Positions 8,469-18,218 of a stretch of 64,000 nucleotides of DNA are shown here, one piece after another. Under the pieces are notes generated by a model. It was given only the letters and a program-made list of their open reading frames with translations, was not told the DNA's origin and searched no databases. This DNA comes from Gammaproteobacteria bacterium. Its GTDB lineage: Bacteria > Pseudomonadota > Gammaproteobacteria > Competibacterales > Competibacteraceae. The stretch spans positions 124,001-188,000 of the forward strand of contig JADLEK010000017.1 of the NCBI GenBank assembly GCA_020846135.1, in the 5' to 3' direction. The translations under genes and the position numbers were made by a program. How positions within the stretch are numbered: the first letter of the stretch is position 1; each line of letters opens with the position of its first letter.

Positions 8469-11350
8469 AACCGACCGCTATTTTGATCGTCGAGGACGAA
8501 TTTATCCTGGCCCGCGATCTGGCCCTCCGCCTGCGGGATCTGGGCTATGCTGTGGCCGGTACGGCCGCTACCGGTGCAGACGCCGTGGCGCTGGTGGACC
8601 GCCAGCGTCCCGATCTGGTGTTGATGGATATCCACCTGCAAGGACCGTTGGATGGTATTGTCGCCGCCCAGGAAATCCGCCGCCGCTGGCGGTTGCCAGT
8701 GGTGTTTCTCACGGCCTACGCCGACGATGACACTCTGCAGCGCGCCAAACTTGCGGAACCGTTCGGCTACATCCTCAAGCCGTTTGAGGATCGCGAACTG
8801 CGGACCCTGATTGAAATCGCCCTCTACAAACACCAGGCCGAGCAGGAGATCCGCCGGCTCAGCGAGCTGTACGCCACCCTCAGCCAGATCAACCAGGCTA
8901 TTGTCCGGATCGATACCCGCCCGGCATTGCTCGACGAAGTCTGCCGGGTCACTGCCCGCTATGGGGGATTCCTGTTGGTCTGGGTCGGCTGGATCGACCC
9001 CCAGACCCGACGAGTCCACCCGGTCGCCCAGGCCGGTCCAGCGGTGGGGTTCCTCGATGGAATCGTCGTTTACGCCGACGACCGGCCCGAAGGATGCGGT
9101 CCGGTGGGAACCAGCCTGCGTGAAGGCCGGTCCTGCATCTTTAACGACTACCTCCACGATCCCCGCTCGACGCCGTGGCGTAAGGCGGCGCACCAGTATG
9201 GGCTACAAGCGGCGGTGTCCATCCCTATCCGGTTTCAGGGCGAGGTCTGCGCGGCGTTCGTGGTCTACGCCGCAACCCCCGATGTTTTTCAGGTCCAGGA
9301 AATGAACCTGCTTGAAGAAGCGGCCAGCGACATCTCTTTCGCCCTCGATCATCTGGAAACCGAACGCCAGCGCCAGCTTGCCGAGGAGAAACTGCGCGAG
9401 AGCGAGCAGCGGGTTCGGGCGAAGCTGGATAGCCTCCTGTGCCCTGAAGGCGATATTGGCGCACTGGAACTGGCTGACATTATCGATGTGCCCGCCCTTC
9501 AGACCACGATGGATGCTTTCTTCAAGCTCACTCACATCGGCATGGCAATCCTCGATCTGCAAGGCCGGGTGCTGGTCAGCACCGGCTGGCAGGACCTCTG
9601 CGTGAAGTTTCACCGGGTGCATCCCGTCACCTGCCAGAATTGCACCGAAAGCGACACCGTGCTGTCGCGGGGCGTGGAACCGGGAACCTTCAAGCTCTAT
9701 CGCTGCAAAAACAATATGTACGATATCGTCACGCCCATCGTGGTGGGCGGACAGCATCTGGGCAACCTGTTTCTGGGGCAGTTGTTCTTCGACGACGAGT
9801 TGCCAGATCGTGAGTTATTCCGCGCTCAGGCCAACCGTTACGGGTTCAATGAAGCGGAATATCTGGCTGCGCTGGACCTGATCCCGCGCTGGAGCCGGGA
9901 TCAGGTCAATACCGTCATGACTTTTTACGCTCGATTCATCCAGATGCTCTCGACCTTGAGCTATAGCAACATCAAGCTGGCGCGGAGTCTGGCGGAACAG
10001 CAACGGGCCGAAGAGCACATCATCCATCTGACCTATTACGACGATCTTACCCAGTTGCCCAACCGGGTGTTGCTGACTGACCGTTTGCAGCAGGCTATGG
10101 CGAAAACCCAGCGCGACCAGCAAAAACTGGCGGTGTGCTACCTGGACCTGGACGATTTCAAACCGATCAACGATGCTTTCGGCTCCATCGAGGGCGACCG
10201 GATGCTGGTCGAAGTCGCCCGCCGCTTAAAGACGTGTGTGCGCGCCGGCGACACCGTGGCGCGGCTGGGCGGGGATGAATTTGTCCTGCTGCTGGGGGAA
10301 CTGTCCAATGTCGAAGAATGCGAACATGCGATGGATCGCGTACTGACTGCCCTGCACGAACCCTTTTTCGCAGCCGGCCAGCCCTTGTCGCTCACCGCCA
10401 GTCTCGGGGTCACCTGGTATCCCGATGACGCCTCCGATCCGGACGCCCTGCTGCGCCACACCGATCAGGCGATGTACGCCGCCAAACAGGCGGGCGGTCA
10501 CTGCTATCACTGGTTCGACACCGACCACGACCGCCGTGCCCGCGCCCACCGCGACTTGCTGCAACGGGTCGAGGCCGGGTTGGCGGCGGGAGAATTCCGC
10601 CTCTATTACCAACCCAAGGTTGATATGCGCACCGGTGCGGTCATCGGCGCCGAAGCCCTGATCCGCTGGCAACATCCCGACGAGGGTTTGCTGCCGCCCG
10701 TGCGGTTCATGCCCGCCGTCGAAGTCAGCGAACTGTCCATCGTCGTTGATAGCTGGGTGATCCAGGAGGCGTTGCGGCAAATGACGGTCTGGGCGGCGCA
10801 CGGCTTGAATCTGTCGGTGAGCGTCAATGTGTGCGGACGGCACTTGCAGCAGCCGGACTTCGTCGCCCGCTTGCAAACCCTGCTGGCGTTATACCCGGCG
10901 ATCCCTCGGGATGGACTTGAACTGGAGATTCTGGAAACCGCCGCTCTCGACGATGTGACAGCGATTTCCCGGCTGATCGAAACGTGCCGGCAATTGGGAG
11001 TCCGCTTCGCCCTTGATGACTTCGGCACGGGTTACTCCTCGCTGACCTACCTTCAGCACCTGCCGGTGCAGTTGCTCAAAATCGACCAGTCGTTCGTCCG
11101 CAACCTGCTGGTTGATGCCGACGCCCAGGCCATTGTCGAAGGCGTGATCGGTCTTTCGGCAGCGTTTCGGCGCGAGGTGATCGCGGAAGGAGTGGAAACC
11201 GCCGCGCATGGCTGCCGGCTGATTCAACTGGGCTGTGTCCTCGGCCAGGGTTACGGCATCGCCCGACCCATGCCGCCGGAACAGATTCCCGCCTGGATCG
11301 CCGTCTGGACCCCGCCCGGAGTTTGGGCCGATCCGGCAGACCCGGCGTAG
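8465..11350 (+). CDS. REC-GAF-PocR-GGDEF-EAL response regulator / c-di-GMP enzyme
   Basis: This 961-residue protein begins with a receiver domain (acidic pocket VEDE, phospho-acceptor Asp in VLMDIHLQG near 58, Lys in ILKPFE). A GAF domain follows at about 140-300, then a PocR-type sensory domain at about 325-510 with a Cys/His cluster (FHRVHPVTCQNC, YRCKNN). GGDEF comes next at about 520-675 (RLGGDEFV intact) and EAL at about 695-945 (AEALIRW intact). Both output motifs look catalytically competent, so it may make or break c-di-GMP depending on input. It overlaps the histidine kinase gene by 4 bases, which marks that kinase as its likely phospho-donor. PocR domains bind small hydrocarbon-type ligands in other systems; the ligand here is unknown. 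Confidence 0.9.
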   Translation: MKPTAILIVEDEFILARDLALRLRDLGYAVAGTAATGADAVALVDRQRPDLVLMDIHLQGPLDGIVAAQEIRRRWRLPVVFLTAYADDDTLQRAKLAEPFGYILKPFEDRELRTLIEIALYKHQAEQEIRRLSELYATLSQINQAIVRIDTRPALLDEVCRVTARYGGFLLVWVGWIDPQTRRVHPVAQAGPAVGFLDGIVVYADDRPEGCGPVGTSLREGRSCIFNDYLHDPRSTPWRKAAHQYGLQAAVSIPIRFQGEVCAAFVVYAATPDVFQVQEMNLLEEAASDISFALDHLETERQRQLAEEKLRESEQRVRAKLDSLLCPEGDIGALELADIIDVPALQTTMDAFFKLTHIGMAILDLQGRVLVSTGWQDLCVKFHRVHPVTCQNCTESDTVLSRGVEPGTFKLYRCKNNMYDIVTPIVVGGQHLGNLFLGQLFFDDELPDRELFRAQANRYGFNEAEYLAALDLIPRWSRDQVNTVMTFYARFIQMLSTLSYSNIKLARSLAEQQRAEEHIIHLTYYDDLTQLPNRVLLTDRLQQAMAKTQRDQQKLAVCYLDLDDFKPINDAFGSIEGDRMLVEVARRLKTCVRAGDTVARLGGDEFVLLLGELSNVEECEHAMDRVLTALHEPFFAAGQPLSLTASLGVTWYPDDASDPDALLRHTDQAMYAAKQAGGHCYHWFDTDHDRRARAHRDLLQRVEAGLAAGEFRLYYQPKVDMRTGAVIGAEALIRWQHPDEGLLPPVRFMPAVEVSELSIVVDSWVIQEALRQMTVWAAHGLNLSVSVNVCGRHLQQPDFVARLQTLLALYPAIPRDGLELEILETAALDDVTAISRLIETCRQLGVRFALDDFGTGYSSLTYLQHLPVQLLKIDQSFVRNLLVDADAQAIVEGVIGLSAAFRREVIAEGVETAAHGCRLIQLGCVLGQGYGIARPMPPEQIPAWIAVWTPPGVWADPADPA

Positions 11351-11458
11351 TGAATCCTTAATCAGATCACTATGAAACGCCAGCCCCGCTCAATCCAGCG
11401 GTAAAGCGGTTTAGAGTGAGCCGTTCTCAGCGCAAGACTGGACTAAGGAAGCAAAACC

Positions 11459-12580
11459 ATGTTGATCGGCGTACCCAAAGAAATCAAAGTCCATGAATAC
11501 CGTGTCGGCCTGACTCCCGACAGCGTGCGGGAATTCACCGCTCATGGCCACCGGGTGCTGGTGGAAACCAACGCGGGGATGGGCATTGGCAGTTCCGACG
11601 AGGTTTATCGCGCTGCCGGTGCGCAAATTGCCGCGACCCCGGCGGAAATCTTTGCGCAGGCCGACCTGATCGTGAAGGTCAAGGAACCGCAGGCGGTCGA
11701 GCGCCAACTGCTGCGCCCCGGTCAAATCCTGTTTACCTATCTGCACCTCGCGCCCGATCCGGATCAGACCCGGGAGCTGGTCAAGAGCGGCGCGATCTGC
11801 ATTGCTTATGAAACCGTGACCGATGGCCAGGGCGGGTTACCGCTGTTGGCCCCGATGTCCCAGGTGGCGGGTCGGTTATCGATTCAGGCCGGCGCGGCGG
11901 CCCTGGAGCGAGCCAGGGGCGGGCGCGGCATCCTGCTGGGCGGCGTCCCCGGCGTGGCCCCGGCCAAGGTCGTGGTGATCGGCGGCGGCGTAGTCGGTGA
12001 AAACGCCATCTATATGGCGCTGGGCATGGCCGCCGATGTGACCGTCCTCGACCGGAATGTGACCGTCCTAGCGCGGTTGGCTTATCGCTTTGGCGCGGCC
12101 CTCAAGACTGTGTACTCCACCGGGGCGTCACTCGAAGATTATGTGCTGCAAGCCGATCTGGTGGTCGGTGGAGTGCTGGTTGCCGGGGCCGAAGCGCCCA
12201 AACTGGTGACCCGCGCTATGGTTCGGCGGATGAAGCCGGGTTCGGTGCTGGTGGATGTCGCTATCGACCAAGGCGGCTGTTTTGAAACTTCACATGCGAC
12301 CACCCATGCCGAGCCGACCTATGTGGTGGATGGTGTCGTCCATTACTGCGTCGCCAACATGCCGGGGGCGGTGCCCAACACCTCAACCTATGCCCTCAAT
12401 AACGTCACTCTGCCCTACGCGCTGGCGTTGGCGGACAAGGGGTATAAAAAGGCGTTGCTGGACAATCCTGATTTCCTGGCAGGTCTCAATGTCTGCCAGG
12501 GCAAGGTCACCTATCAGGCGGTCGCTGACGACCTGGGCTACGAGTACGTCGATCCGCGCGCGGCGCTGGCCGGGGCTTGA
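11459..12580 (+). CDS. ald: alanine dehydrogenase
   Basis: This 373-residue NAD-dependent alanine dehydrogenase catalyses reversible oxidative deamination of L-alanine to pyruvate and ammonia. The N-terminus [18 protein letters not shown] is typical of the family. The catalytic Lys and His region (VKVKEP, FTYLHLA) and the Rossmann motif [12 protein letters not shown] are present, as is [10 protein letters not shown] near the C-terminus. Its length equals the family norm. An AAGGA-like ribosome-binding site lies just upstream of the ATG. It is a single gene, about 110 bases downstream of the c-di-GMP gene and convergent with hisF. In a diazotroph it could link ammonia to the alanine pool, but that is inference. 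Confidence 0.95.
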   Translation: MLIGVPKEIKVHEYRVGLTPDSVREFTAHGHRVLVETNAGMGIGSSDEVYRAAGAQIAATPAEIFAQADLIVKVKEPQAVERQLLRPGQILFTYLHLAPDPDQTRELVKSGAICIAYETVTDGQGGLPLLAPMSQVAGRLSIQAGAAALERARGGRGILLGGVPGVAPAKVVVIGGGVVGENAIYMALGMAADVTVLDRNVTVLARLAYRFGAALKTVYSTGASLEDYVLQADLVVGGVLVAGAEAPKLVTRAMVRRMKPGSVLVDVAIDQGGCFETSHATTHAEPTYVVDGVVHYCVANMPGAVPNTSTYALNNVTLPYALALADKGYKKALLDNPDFLAGLNVCQGKVTYQAVADDLGYEYVDPRAALAGA

Positions 12581-12846
12581 GGAGTTATCGAATTGCAGAA
12601 GGCCAAATACCCGACCGACATTCTGCGTTTCCGCCGCTACCTAGGGGCGCAATACCCGCGACCCGGACAACACCCATCCTTAGGTTTGGTCGGAGTGAAC
12701 ACCAAAGCGGGTATCATTTTTTCGGGAAATCCCCTAAAACCCCAGCGCTATTCCCTGTGACCGCCAAGAGAGGCGTCAAGCGGGATCAGCTTGACGCAAT
12801 GACATGGAAGGCACCTTTTTTCGTTGTGCAACAAAAAATAGGCGTT
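12581..12846. other. intergenic gap between convergent ald and hisF
   Basis: I see no convincing gene here. A short frame of about 55 codons follows ald on the plus strand but has no family resemblance that I recognise. There is no clear strong terminator hairpin with a T-run. Confidence 0.4.
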
Positions 12847-13620
12847 TTACAAGCGCACTTCAATGCCCCGATCCTGCATGTGGCGCTTGGTCTGTTCGAT
12901 GGTGTATTCCGCAAAGTGGAAAATGCTGGCGGCCAGCACCGCGTCAGCCTTGCCGAGCAGAATACCGTCAGCCAGATGATCCAGCGTGCCCACGCCGCCA
13001 GAGGCAATCACCGGTACGCTCACCGCTTCGCTGATAGCGCGGGTCAGCTCCAAATCAAAACCGCGTTTGGTGCCATCCCGATCCATGCTGGTCAGCAGAA
13101 TTTCGCCGGCGCCGTATTCGGTCATGCGCTGCGCCCATTCCACCGCATCAATGCCCGTCGGTCGCCGGCCACCGTGGGTAAAAATCTCCCAGTGCGGCGA
13201 TTCGCTTTCTGCATGAACCGCCTTGGCGTCAATCGCGACCACAATGCACTGATTGCCAAACCGTTCGGCGGCTTCACGCACGAATTCAGGCCGGGCGATG
13301 GCAGCAGTATTGATCGACACCTTGTCTGCACCGGCATTCAGCATCCGCCGCACATCGTCCAGGGTGCGAATCCCGCCGCCCACAGTCAGCGGAATGAAGA
13401 CTTCAGCGGCGACCTGCTCCACGACATGCACCATCGTCTCGCGGTCGTCGGAACTGGCGGTGATGTCGAGAAAAGTCAGCTCATCCGCGCCCTGTTCATC
13501 GTAACGGCGGGCGATTTCCACCGGATCGCCGGCATCGCGAATTTCCACGAACTTGACGCCTTTCACCACCCGCCCGCGATCGACATCCAGACAGGGGATG
13601 ATCCGCTTGGCCAGCCCCAT
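12847..13620 (-). CDS. hisF: imidazole glycerol phosphate synthase cyclase subunit
   Basis: This 257-residue HisF is the (beta/alpha)8 cyclase subunit that, with HisH, makes imidazole glycerol phosphate and AICAR in histidine synthesis. It starts with [11 protein letters not shown], which carries the first catalytic Asp. FLDITAS, the second catalytic Asp region [11 protein letters not shown] and the phosphate-binding loops VGGGIRT and VIASGGVG are all present. Its ATG overlaps the hisA stop as TAATG, so the two are translationally coupled. The four his genes run B-H-A-F on the minus strand, and hisG, hisD, hisC, hisI and hisE are not in the window. Confidence 0.97.
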   Translation of the reverse strand: MGLAKRIIPCLDVDRGRVVKGVKFVEIRDAGDPVEIARRYDEQGADELTFLDITASSDDRETMVHVVEQVAAEVFIPLTVGGGIRTLDDVRRMLNAGADKVSINTAAIARPEFVREAAERFGNQCIVVAIDAKAVHAESESPHWEIFTHGGRRPTGIDAVEWAQRMTEYGAGEILLTSMDRDGTKRGFDLELTRAISEAVSVPVIASGGVGTLDHLADGILLGKADAVLAASIFHFAEYTIEQTKRHMQDRGIEVRL

Positions 13621-14363
13621 TACTGGTTCTCCCCGGCGGCAGTCACGATCCGCTGCGCCTCGGCCAGATCCATCGCGCCGTCATACAACGCCCGCCCAAT
13701 GATCGCGCCCATAATCCCTTCCTGCTGCACTGCGCACAGCGCCCGCACATCGTCCAAAGTACTGACCCCGCCGGAAGCAATCACCGGAATTGAAATCGCC
13801 TGAGCCAGTTTGACCGTCGCTTCAACATTCACGCCCTGCATCATGCCGTCGCGGCCAATATCGGTGTAGACAATGGCTTCAACGCCATCGCGCTCAAAAA
13901 TCCTGGCCAGATCAACGACGTCATGCTTCGATAATTTCGACCAGCCGTTCACCGCCGCCCGCCCGTCCTTGGCGTCCAGTCCCACAATGACGTGGCCGGG
14001 ATATTCCAGGCACAGTTCATTGATGAAATGCGGTTCTTGCACCGCCTTGGTGCCGATGATCACGAACTGGACCCCAGCATCGAGATAGGCGTCCACCGTC
14101 GCTTCATCGCGAATCCCGCCGCCGACCTGAATCGGCAGATCGGGGAAAGCCTGGGCGATGCGGCGAATGACCTGGGCATTGACCGGCTTACCGGCAAACG
14201 CCCCGTTCAAATCCACCAGATGCAGGCGCCGGGCGCCGGCATCGACCCAGCGTCCGGCCATCGCGACCGGATCGTCCGAGAACACTGTGGAATCTTCCAT
14301 GCGCCCTTGCCGCAGGCGCACACATTTACCGTCTTTCAAGTCAATCGCAGGGATGAGCAACAT
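13620..14363 (-). CDS. hisA: phosphoribosylformimino-5-aminoimidazole carboxamide ribotide isomerase
   Basis: This 247-residue HisA is the Amadori isomerase that acts just before HisHF in histidine synthesis. The start at [17 protein letters not shown] fits the family N-terminus (catalytic Asp in PAIDLK); an ATG five codons upstream is possible but unlike relatives. The second catalytic Asp region YTDIGRDGM and the phosphate loops VGGGIRD and ASGGVS are intact. It overlaps hisF by one base and follows hisH by about 50 bases. Confidence 0.96.
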   Translation of the reverse strand: MLLIPAIDLKDGKCVRLRQGRMEDSTVFSDDPVAMAGRWVDAGARRLHLVDLNGAFAGKPVNAQVIRRIAQAFPDLPIQVGGGIRDEATVDAYLDAGVQFVIIGTKAVQEPHFINELCLEYPGHVIVGLDAKDGRAAVNGWSKLSKHDVVDLARIFERDGVEAIVYTDIGRDGMMQGVNVEATVKLAQAISIPVIASGGVSTLDDVRALCAVQQEGIMGAIIGRALYDGAMDLAEAQRIVTAAGENQ

Positions 14364-14414
14364 AGCCTGTATCTGCATGGATTGAGAGGATGAGGAGGTT
14401 AATCGTTAATCGCT

Positions 14415-15053
14415 TTAAGGGTTCCAGTCCGCGAAATTGGCGAGCAGGCGCAGTCCAGCCTGGGCGCTTTTTTCCGGATGAAATTGCACAGCGAACAGAT
14501 TATCCCGGGCAATGGCCGAGGCGAACGTGAAGCCATAATCCGTTTGGCCGACCACCAGCGCCATATCCGCCGGCTGCAAATAATAACTATGGACGAAATA
14601 AAAGCGGCTGTCCTGGGGAATCCCCTGCCAGAGGGGATGATCCATCAGTTGATGGACCTGATTCCAGCCCATGTGCGGCACCTTGAGCCGCTCGCCGCTG
14701 ACCGAATCGCGCAATTCGCCGAACCACACCACCCGTCCCGGCAAAATTTTCAGGCATTCAACGCCGCCATTTTCCTCGCTGAATTCGAGCAGCGCCTGTG
14801 GCCCCAGACATAATCCCAGGAACGGCTTGTTGAACGCCGCTTCCCGCACTACATCCAGCAAATCCCAGTGCGCCAGTTCCCGCAGACAGTCGCGGATCGA
14901 GCCTTGGCCGGGAAACACCACCCGGTCGGCGTGGAGAATGGCGGTGCGGTCGTGCGTGACCGTGATCTGCGCGTGGGGCGCAACGTGTTCCAGCGCCTTG
15001 GCGACCGAGCGCAGGTTGCCCATGCCGTAATCAATGATCGCAATGCGGGTCAT
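14415..15053 (-). CDS. hisH: imidazole glycerol phosphate synthase glutaminase subunit
   Basis: This 212-residue class I glutamine amidotransferase supplies ammonia to HisF. The nucleophile Cys is in FLGLCLGPQ and the His-Glu pair in QFHPEKS. The N-terminus IAIIDYGMGNL is characteristic of HisH. Length is normal. It sits between hisB and hisA in the same orientation; the gap to hisB is about 34 bases. Confidence 0.96.
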   Translation of the reverse strand: MTRIAIIDYGMGNLRSVAKALEHVAPHAQITVTHDRTAILHADRVVFPGQGSIRDCLRELAHWDLLDVVREAAFNKPFLGLCLGPQALLEFSEENGGVECLKILPGRVVWFGELRDSVSGERLKVPHMGWNQVHQLMDHPLWQGIPQDSRFYFVHSYYLQPADMALVVGQTDYGFTFASAIARDNLFAVQFHPEKSAQAGLRLLANFADWNP

Positions 15054-15087
15054 AGCGGACCCTCGTGACAGACAGGAGAATGAAGAG

Positions 15088-15675
15088 TCACAAACAGCCC
15101 TTGGTCGAGGGAATATCGGTCATGCGCGGATCAAACTCAACCGCCATCCGCAGCGCCCGGCCAAACGCCTTGAACACGGTCTCAGCGATGTGGTGGGCAT
15201 TGCGCCCGCGCAAGGTGTCGATATGCAAGGTGATCAGGGCATGATTGACGAAGCCTTGGAAAAATTCGCGGAACAGGTCGACGTCAAAGTCGCCAATCCG
15301 GGCGCGGGGAAATTCAACCGCGTATTCCAAACCAGGACGCCCGGAGCAGTCCAGGACCACCCGCGACAGCGCTTCGTCCAGCGGCACATAGGCATGACCG
15401 TAGCGATGGATGCCGCGTTTGTCGCCTAAGGCTTGCCGCACCGCCTGACCGAAGGTAATCCCGAGGTCTTCAACCGTGTGATGTGCGTCGATCTGCAAAT
15501 CGCCCTGCGCGGCCATGTCGAGATCGATCAAACCGTGGCGGGCGATCTGGTCCAGCATGTGATCGAGAAAAGGCAAGCCGCTGGACAGCCGGGCGTTGCC
15601 AGAACCGTCCAGATTGATGCTGACCTGAATCCGGGTTTCCAGCGTGTCGCGCTGGACTGTTGCGCTGCGTGTCAA
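15088..15675 (-). CDS. hisB: imidazoleglycerol-phosphate dehydratase
   Basis: This 195-residue monofunctional HisB dehydrates imidazole glycerol phosphate to the acetol phosphate. The metal-binding HHxxE-type motifs are DAHHTVED and NAHHIAE, with the substrate loop LPFLDHML. The open frame extends 44 codons upstream with non-conserved sequence, so I place the start at a TTG (complement of 15673-15675). This gives [13 protein letters not shown], the usual N-terminus, and the usual length, and AGGA lies 8 bases upstream. It is the first gene of the local hisBHAF set and lies about 260 bases downstream of fdxB on the same strand. Confidence 0.94.
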   Translation of the reverse strand: MTRSATVQRDTLETRIQVSINLDGSGNARLSSGLPFLDHMLDQIARHGLIDLDMAAQGDLQIDAHHTVEDLGITFGQAVRQALGDKRGIHRYGHAYVPLDEALSRVVLDCSGRPGLEYAVEFPRARIGDFDVDLFREFFQGFVNHALITLHIDTLRGRNAHHIAETVFKAFGRALRMAVEFDPRMTDIPSTKGCL

Positions 15676-15937
15676 GAGGCGAATCCTAAAATCGGGAAGG
15701 AACGACGAATGAAACAGGGTTGGCAGGATGGTAGTCGGAATCCGGCGATTTTTCCACGCCCAAGGAATCGCGCCAAGCTCCCCTGAGCAAAGCGGTTTTG
15801 CGGACACTTGAAGACGCGCTGGATGACCACGATTGCCGTGGGTGCGCCCTTGGCGGAAAGGGGAGATGCTAGCTGGACTAAGGCGGGAATCCCTGAACCA
15901 TTCGTTCAGGCGAATCCCGCGTCAGAAGGGCGTTGCT

Positions 15938-16255
15938 TTATGCCGCGACCGGTAGGGCTTCGTGAGTGAAACACGCCTTGGGGCAAACCCGCGAGCAGGC
16001 TTCACACCCAATGCAATCCAGTGCATTCGAGAGGGTCATAAACGAATTGTCGCTGTCATCGTCATCGTCGTCATCATCATCGTCCAGATCAACGTCGTCC
16101 AGCGCCCGCTGCACGATGGTCAATACATCGCGCGGGCAAACCTTGAAACAGCGCCCACAGCCAATGCATTTATGTTCGTCCAGCGCCGTGACGAACAGGG
16201 GAGTCCAAAGAGTGCCGCCCCGAGTCAGGCCGGTGATATTGGCTTCAGCGCCCAT
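15938..16255 (-). CDS. fdxB: nif-specific ferredoxin III with poly-Asp insert
   Basis: This 105-residue 2x[4Fe-4S] ferredoxin belongs to the FdxB/ferredoxin III group found beside nifENX. The first cluster motif is CIGCGRCFKVCP and the second CIGCEACSRVCP. Between them is a near-pure acidic run (ten Asp in a row flanked by more) encoded by repeated GAC/GAT triplets at about 16060-16100. That looks like microsatellite expansion in the loop joining the two clusters. It is the last gene of the nif operon, about 70 bases after nifX. It probably donates electrons during FeMo-co assembly or to nitrogenase; this role is inferred from context. Confidence 0.92.
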   Translation of the reverse strand: MGAEANITGLTRGGTLWTPLFVTALDEHKCIGCGRCFKVCPRDVLTIVQRALDDVDLDDDDDDDDDDSDNSFMTLSNALDCIGCEACSRVCPKACFTHEALPVAA

Positions 16256-16324
16256 ACAGTGTTACCTCGCTTGCATGAAGGACCCGGCGCGGATTTGACC
16301 CGCCAGGCAATGGAGAGAATCTGC

Positions 16325-16822
16325 CTATTCCTGCCAGCCTTCGGCTTCCATCGCGGCGAACCGGGCGGCGACGGGATCGCTCTGGCGCGGACGGTGAATG
16401 AGACGATGGAGCCAGGCCGGGGAATGGCCGCCGCGTAACGCGGCTTGCAAATCAGTAATCAGGGACGCGATGGCGGTATGCGCTTCGACCCGGATCGGCT
16501 GGACGCCCAGCGCCAGCAATTGCTGAATCGCCGAGCCGCCGACCGCTTGGCAATACACCACCGCACAACCTTGCAACAGCGCCAGTTTGGCGGCCAGCTT
16601 GCTTTCGTGGCCGTCCTGGTCCAGTTCGCCGAACTGGGCAAACTCGACCACCGTAGCCTGATCGGACGTCACCGCGTAAATCAGCATCGCGCTGGCCGCC
16701 CCGAAATGCTCATCAACCTGATGGCGGTCGCTGGTGGCGAAGGCCACCTTGATCATGGGTGTGGTCATGGGCCGTTCCTCAATGCCGCCGTTCAGAATCC
16801 GCAAATGTCGCCGTAGCGCCAT
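16325..16822 (-). CDS. nifX: FeMo-co carrier/assembly protein NifX
   Basis: This 165-residue NifX is a small protein that binds NifB-co or the VK cluster and hands it within the NifEN pathway. The core block IKVAFATSD...VDEHFG is diagnostic. The chosen start (complement of 16820-16822) gives the NifX-type leader ALRRHLRIL and makes the gene overlap the end of nifN by 44 bases. A shorter start at MTTPM (16768) lies after the nifN stop. The tail after about residue 140 is variable. It is followed by fdxB, as in many nifENX-fdxB clusters. Confidence 0.9.
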   Translation of the reverse strand: MALRRHLRILNGGIEERPMTTPMIKVAFATSDRHQVDEHFGAASAMLIYAVTSDQATVVEFAQFGELDQDGHESKLAAKLALLQGCAVVYCQAVGGSAIQQLLALGVQPIRVEAHTAIASLITDLQAALRGGHSPAWLHRLIHRPRQSDPVAARFAAMEAEGWQE

Positions 16823-18218
16823 GACGCACCTCTGGCCGGGGATCGGCCTTGCGCGAGTAGAAGGAGTGATAGGGCGCGACCGCATGTTCAGCATGGCCCA
16901 GCAGCGCATTCGCCAAATCGAACAAGGCTTGCCGCGCCCCGCGATAGCCGATCCAGGCCCGTTGATAGCCGCCAAATTGATCATGCAGCGGATACCCGGC
17001 GCGGAGCAGCGGCAGATCCAGCCGGTTAGCGGTATCCAGCGCGTGGGAACTGCCGATCACCAGTTCCGCGTCCCGCTCCCGCGCCAGGGTTTCCAGATCA
17101 TCCAGATCGCCAATGTGAACCTGGGTCAGCGGCCATTGCGCCAGAGTGGGCGTGGTCGCCGAGGTTACCGCAGCGACGATTTCTGCACCCATTTCCGCCA
17201 GCAACTGACTGAAACCGTGCAATAAATCCGGATCGGCGGCAATAGCGATCCGCGCCCGTCCGAGCAGAAAATGGGTATCGAGCATAGCGTCCTGTAACTG
17301 CGCCCGCTGCCGGGCCACAGTCGCCGGAACCGGTTGACCGGCAATTCCAGCCAGAGTCATCACCAGCCGGTCGGTCGCCTCCAGCCCGAATAAATGCGGG
17401 AAGCGATGGGTCGGGACGCCAGTGCGTTCCTGCAACAGATCGGCGGCGGCATTGAGTGAAGCGCCAATCACCAGGGTTGCAGCGGCATCGCCCAAGGTCG
17501 TAAAAGCGGCCAGCGGCGTACCGCCGGTAGTGAGTGGGGAGTAATCCTCAGCATCCAGATGCCCATCCAGGGAATCGGCCAGATCGGGAATCAACACCGG
17601 ATGCAAACCGAACCGCTCGATCAATTCGCGCAATGCCTCCAGATCGCCCGGGGTCAGCGACGATCCGCACAACACATTGATCTGACGGGATTGATGTCGC
17701 CGTTTCCCCTCCTTGGATAAGGAGGGGTGGTTCGACACTGCCGGAACCCACTCGGCAATCATCGCCTTGACCACGATGGCAAACCCGCTTTCCAGGCAAC
17801 CGCTGAAATCAGGGGTATTGACCGCCACTACGCGCACCCCCTGAAATTCCGGGCAGCGTTCGCGAAAAATCTTCACTACCCGTTGAACATCAGTGCCTTG
17901 GGTTTCGGTCAGCCCGGTGGTCAGCAGCCCGATTGCCGCCGGATGCTGTTTTTCGCAAACGGTGCGGAGTCCCGCCAGCAGACTGTCGTCCGCGCCCATA
18001 ATGCTGCTGATCGGGTCCAGGGCGCTGGTTTGCAACGGAATCGGTTCACGGAAATGGCGCACCAGAAACACTTTGGCAAATGCGGTGCAGCCCTGAGCGC
18101 CGTGCAACAGCGGAATCGCCCGATTCAGGCCGAGGATTGCCAGACTCGCGCCGAGCGGCTGGCTGCTTTTCAACGGACTGACCGACAGCGGCTTGCTGCG
18201 GCGGATGATTTCAGTCAT
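16779..18218 (-). CDS. nifN: nitrogenase FeMo-co biosynthesis protein NifN
   Basis: This 479-residue NifN is the beta-like subunit of the NifEN scaffold on which NifB-co matures to FeMo-co. The N-terminus ALSVSPLK-like ([16 protein letters not shown]) and the cluster-ligand region [11 protein letters not shown]...HFREPIP are present. The start is the ATG within the nifE stop (ATGACTGA overlap), five codons into the longest frame. The protein contains an in-frame stretch [12 protein letters not shown] that is the translation of a palindromic repeat at 17706-17727; NifN homologues are not expected to have it. The rest continues normally with LTPGDLEAL. It overlaps nifX at its 3' end. Confidence 0.95.
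   Translation of the reverse strand: MTEIIRRSKPLSVSPLKSSQPLGASLAILGLNRAIPLLHGAQGCTAFAKVFLVRHFREPIPLQTSALDPISSIMGADDSLLAGLRTVCEKQHPAAIGLLTTGLTETQGTDVQRVVKIFRERCPEFQGVRVVAVNTPDFSGCLESGFAIVVKAMIAEWVPAVSNHPSLSKEGKRRHQSRQINVLCGSSLTPGDLEALRELIERFGLHPVLIPDLADSLDGHLDAEDYSPLTTGGTPLAAFTTLGDAAATLVIGASLNAAADLLQERTGVPTHRFPHLFGLEATDRLVMTLAGIAGQPVPATVARQRAQLQDAMLDTHFLLGRARIAIAADPDLLHGFSQLLAEMGAEIVAAVTSATTPTLAQWPLTQVHIGDLDDLETLARERDAELVIGSSHALDTANRLDLPLLRAGYPLHDQFGGYQRAWIGYRGARQALFDLANALLGHAEHAVAPYHSFYSRKADPRPEVRHGATATFADSERRH
17706..17727. repeat. palindromic repeat inserted within nifN
   Basis: The perfect inverted repeat CCCCTCCTT / AAGGAGGGG has a 4-base loop (GGAT) and sits inside the nifN coding region, keeping the frame. 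It resembles the intergenic hairpin at 38530-38550 (CCCCCCTTT GAT AAAGGGGGG), so it looks like a copy of a dispersed palindromic repeat. Confidence 0.75.

Noticed and set aside
12577-13803. A 408-codon plus-strand frame across hisF and hisA
   Set aside because: It is the reverse-strand shadow of hisF and hisA, which have full family motifs.
15938-16984. CRISPR-like or tandem repeat array around the GAC/GAT triplets
   Set aside because: It is a single short triplet run within fdxB and has no spacers.
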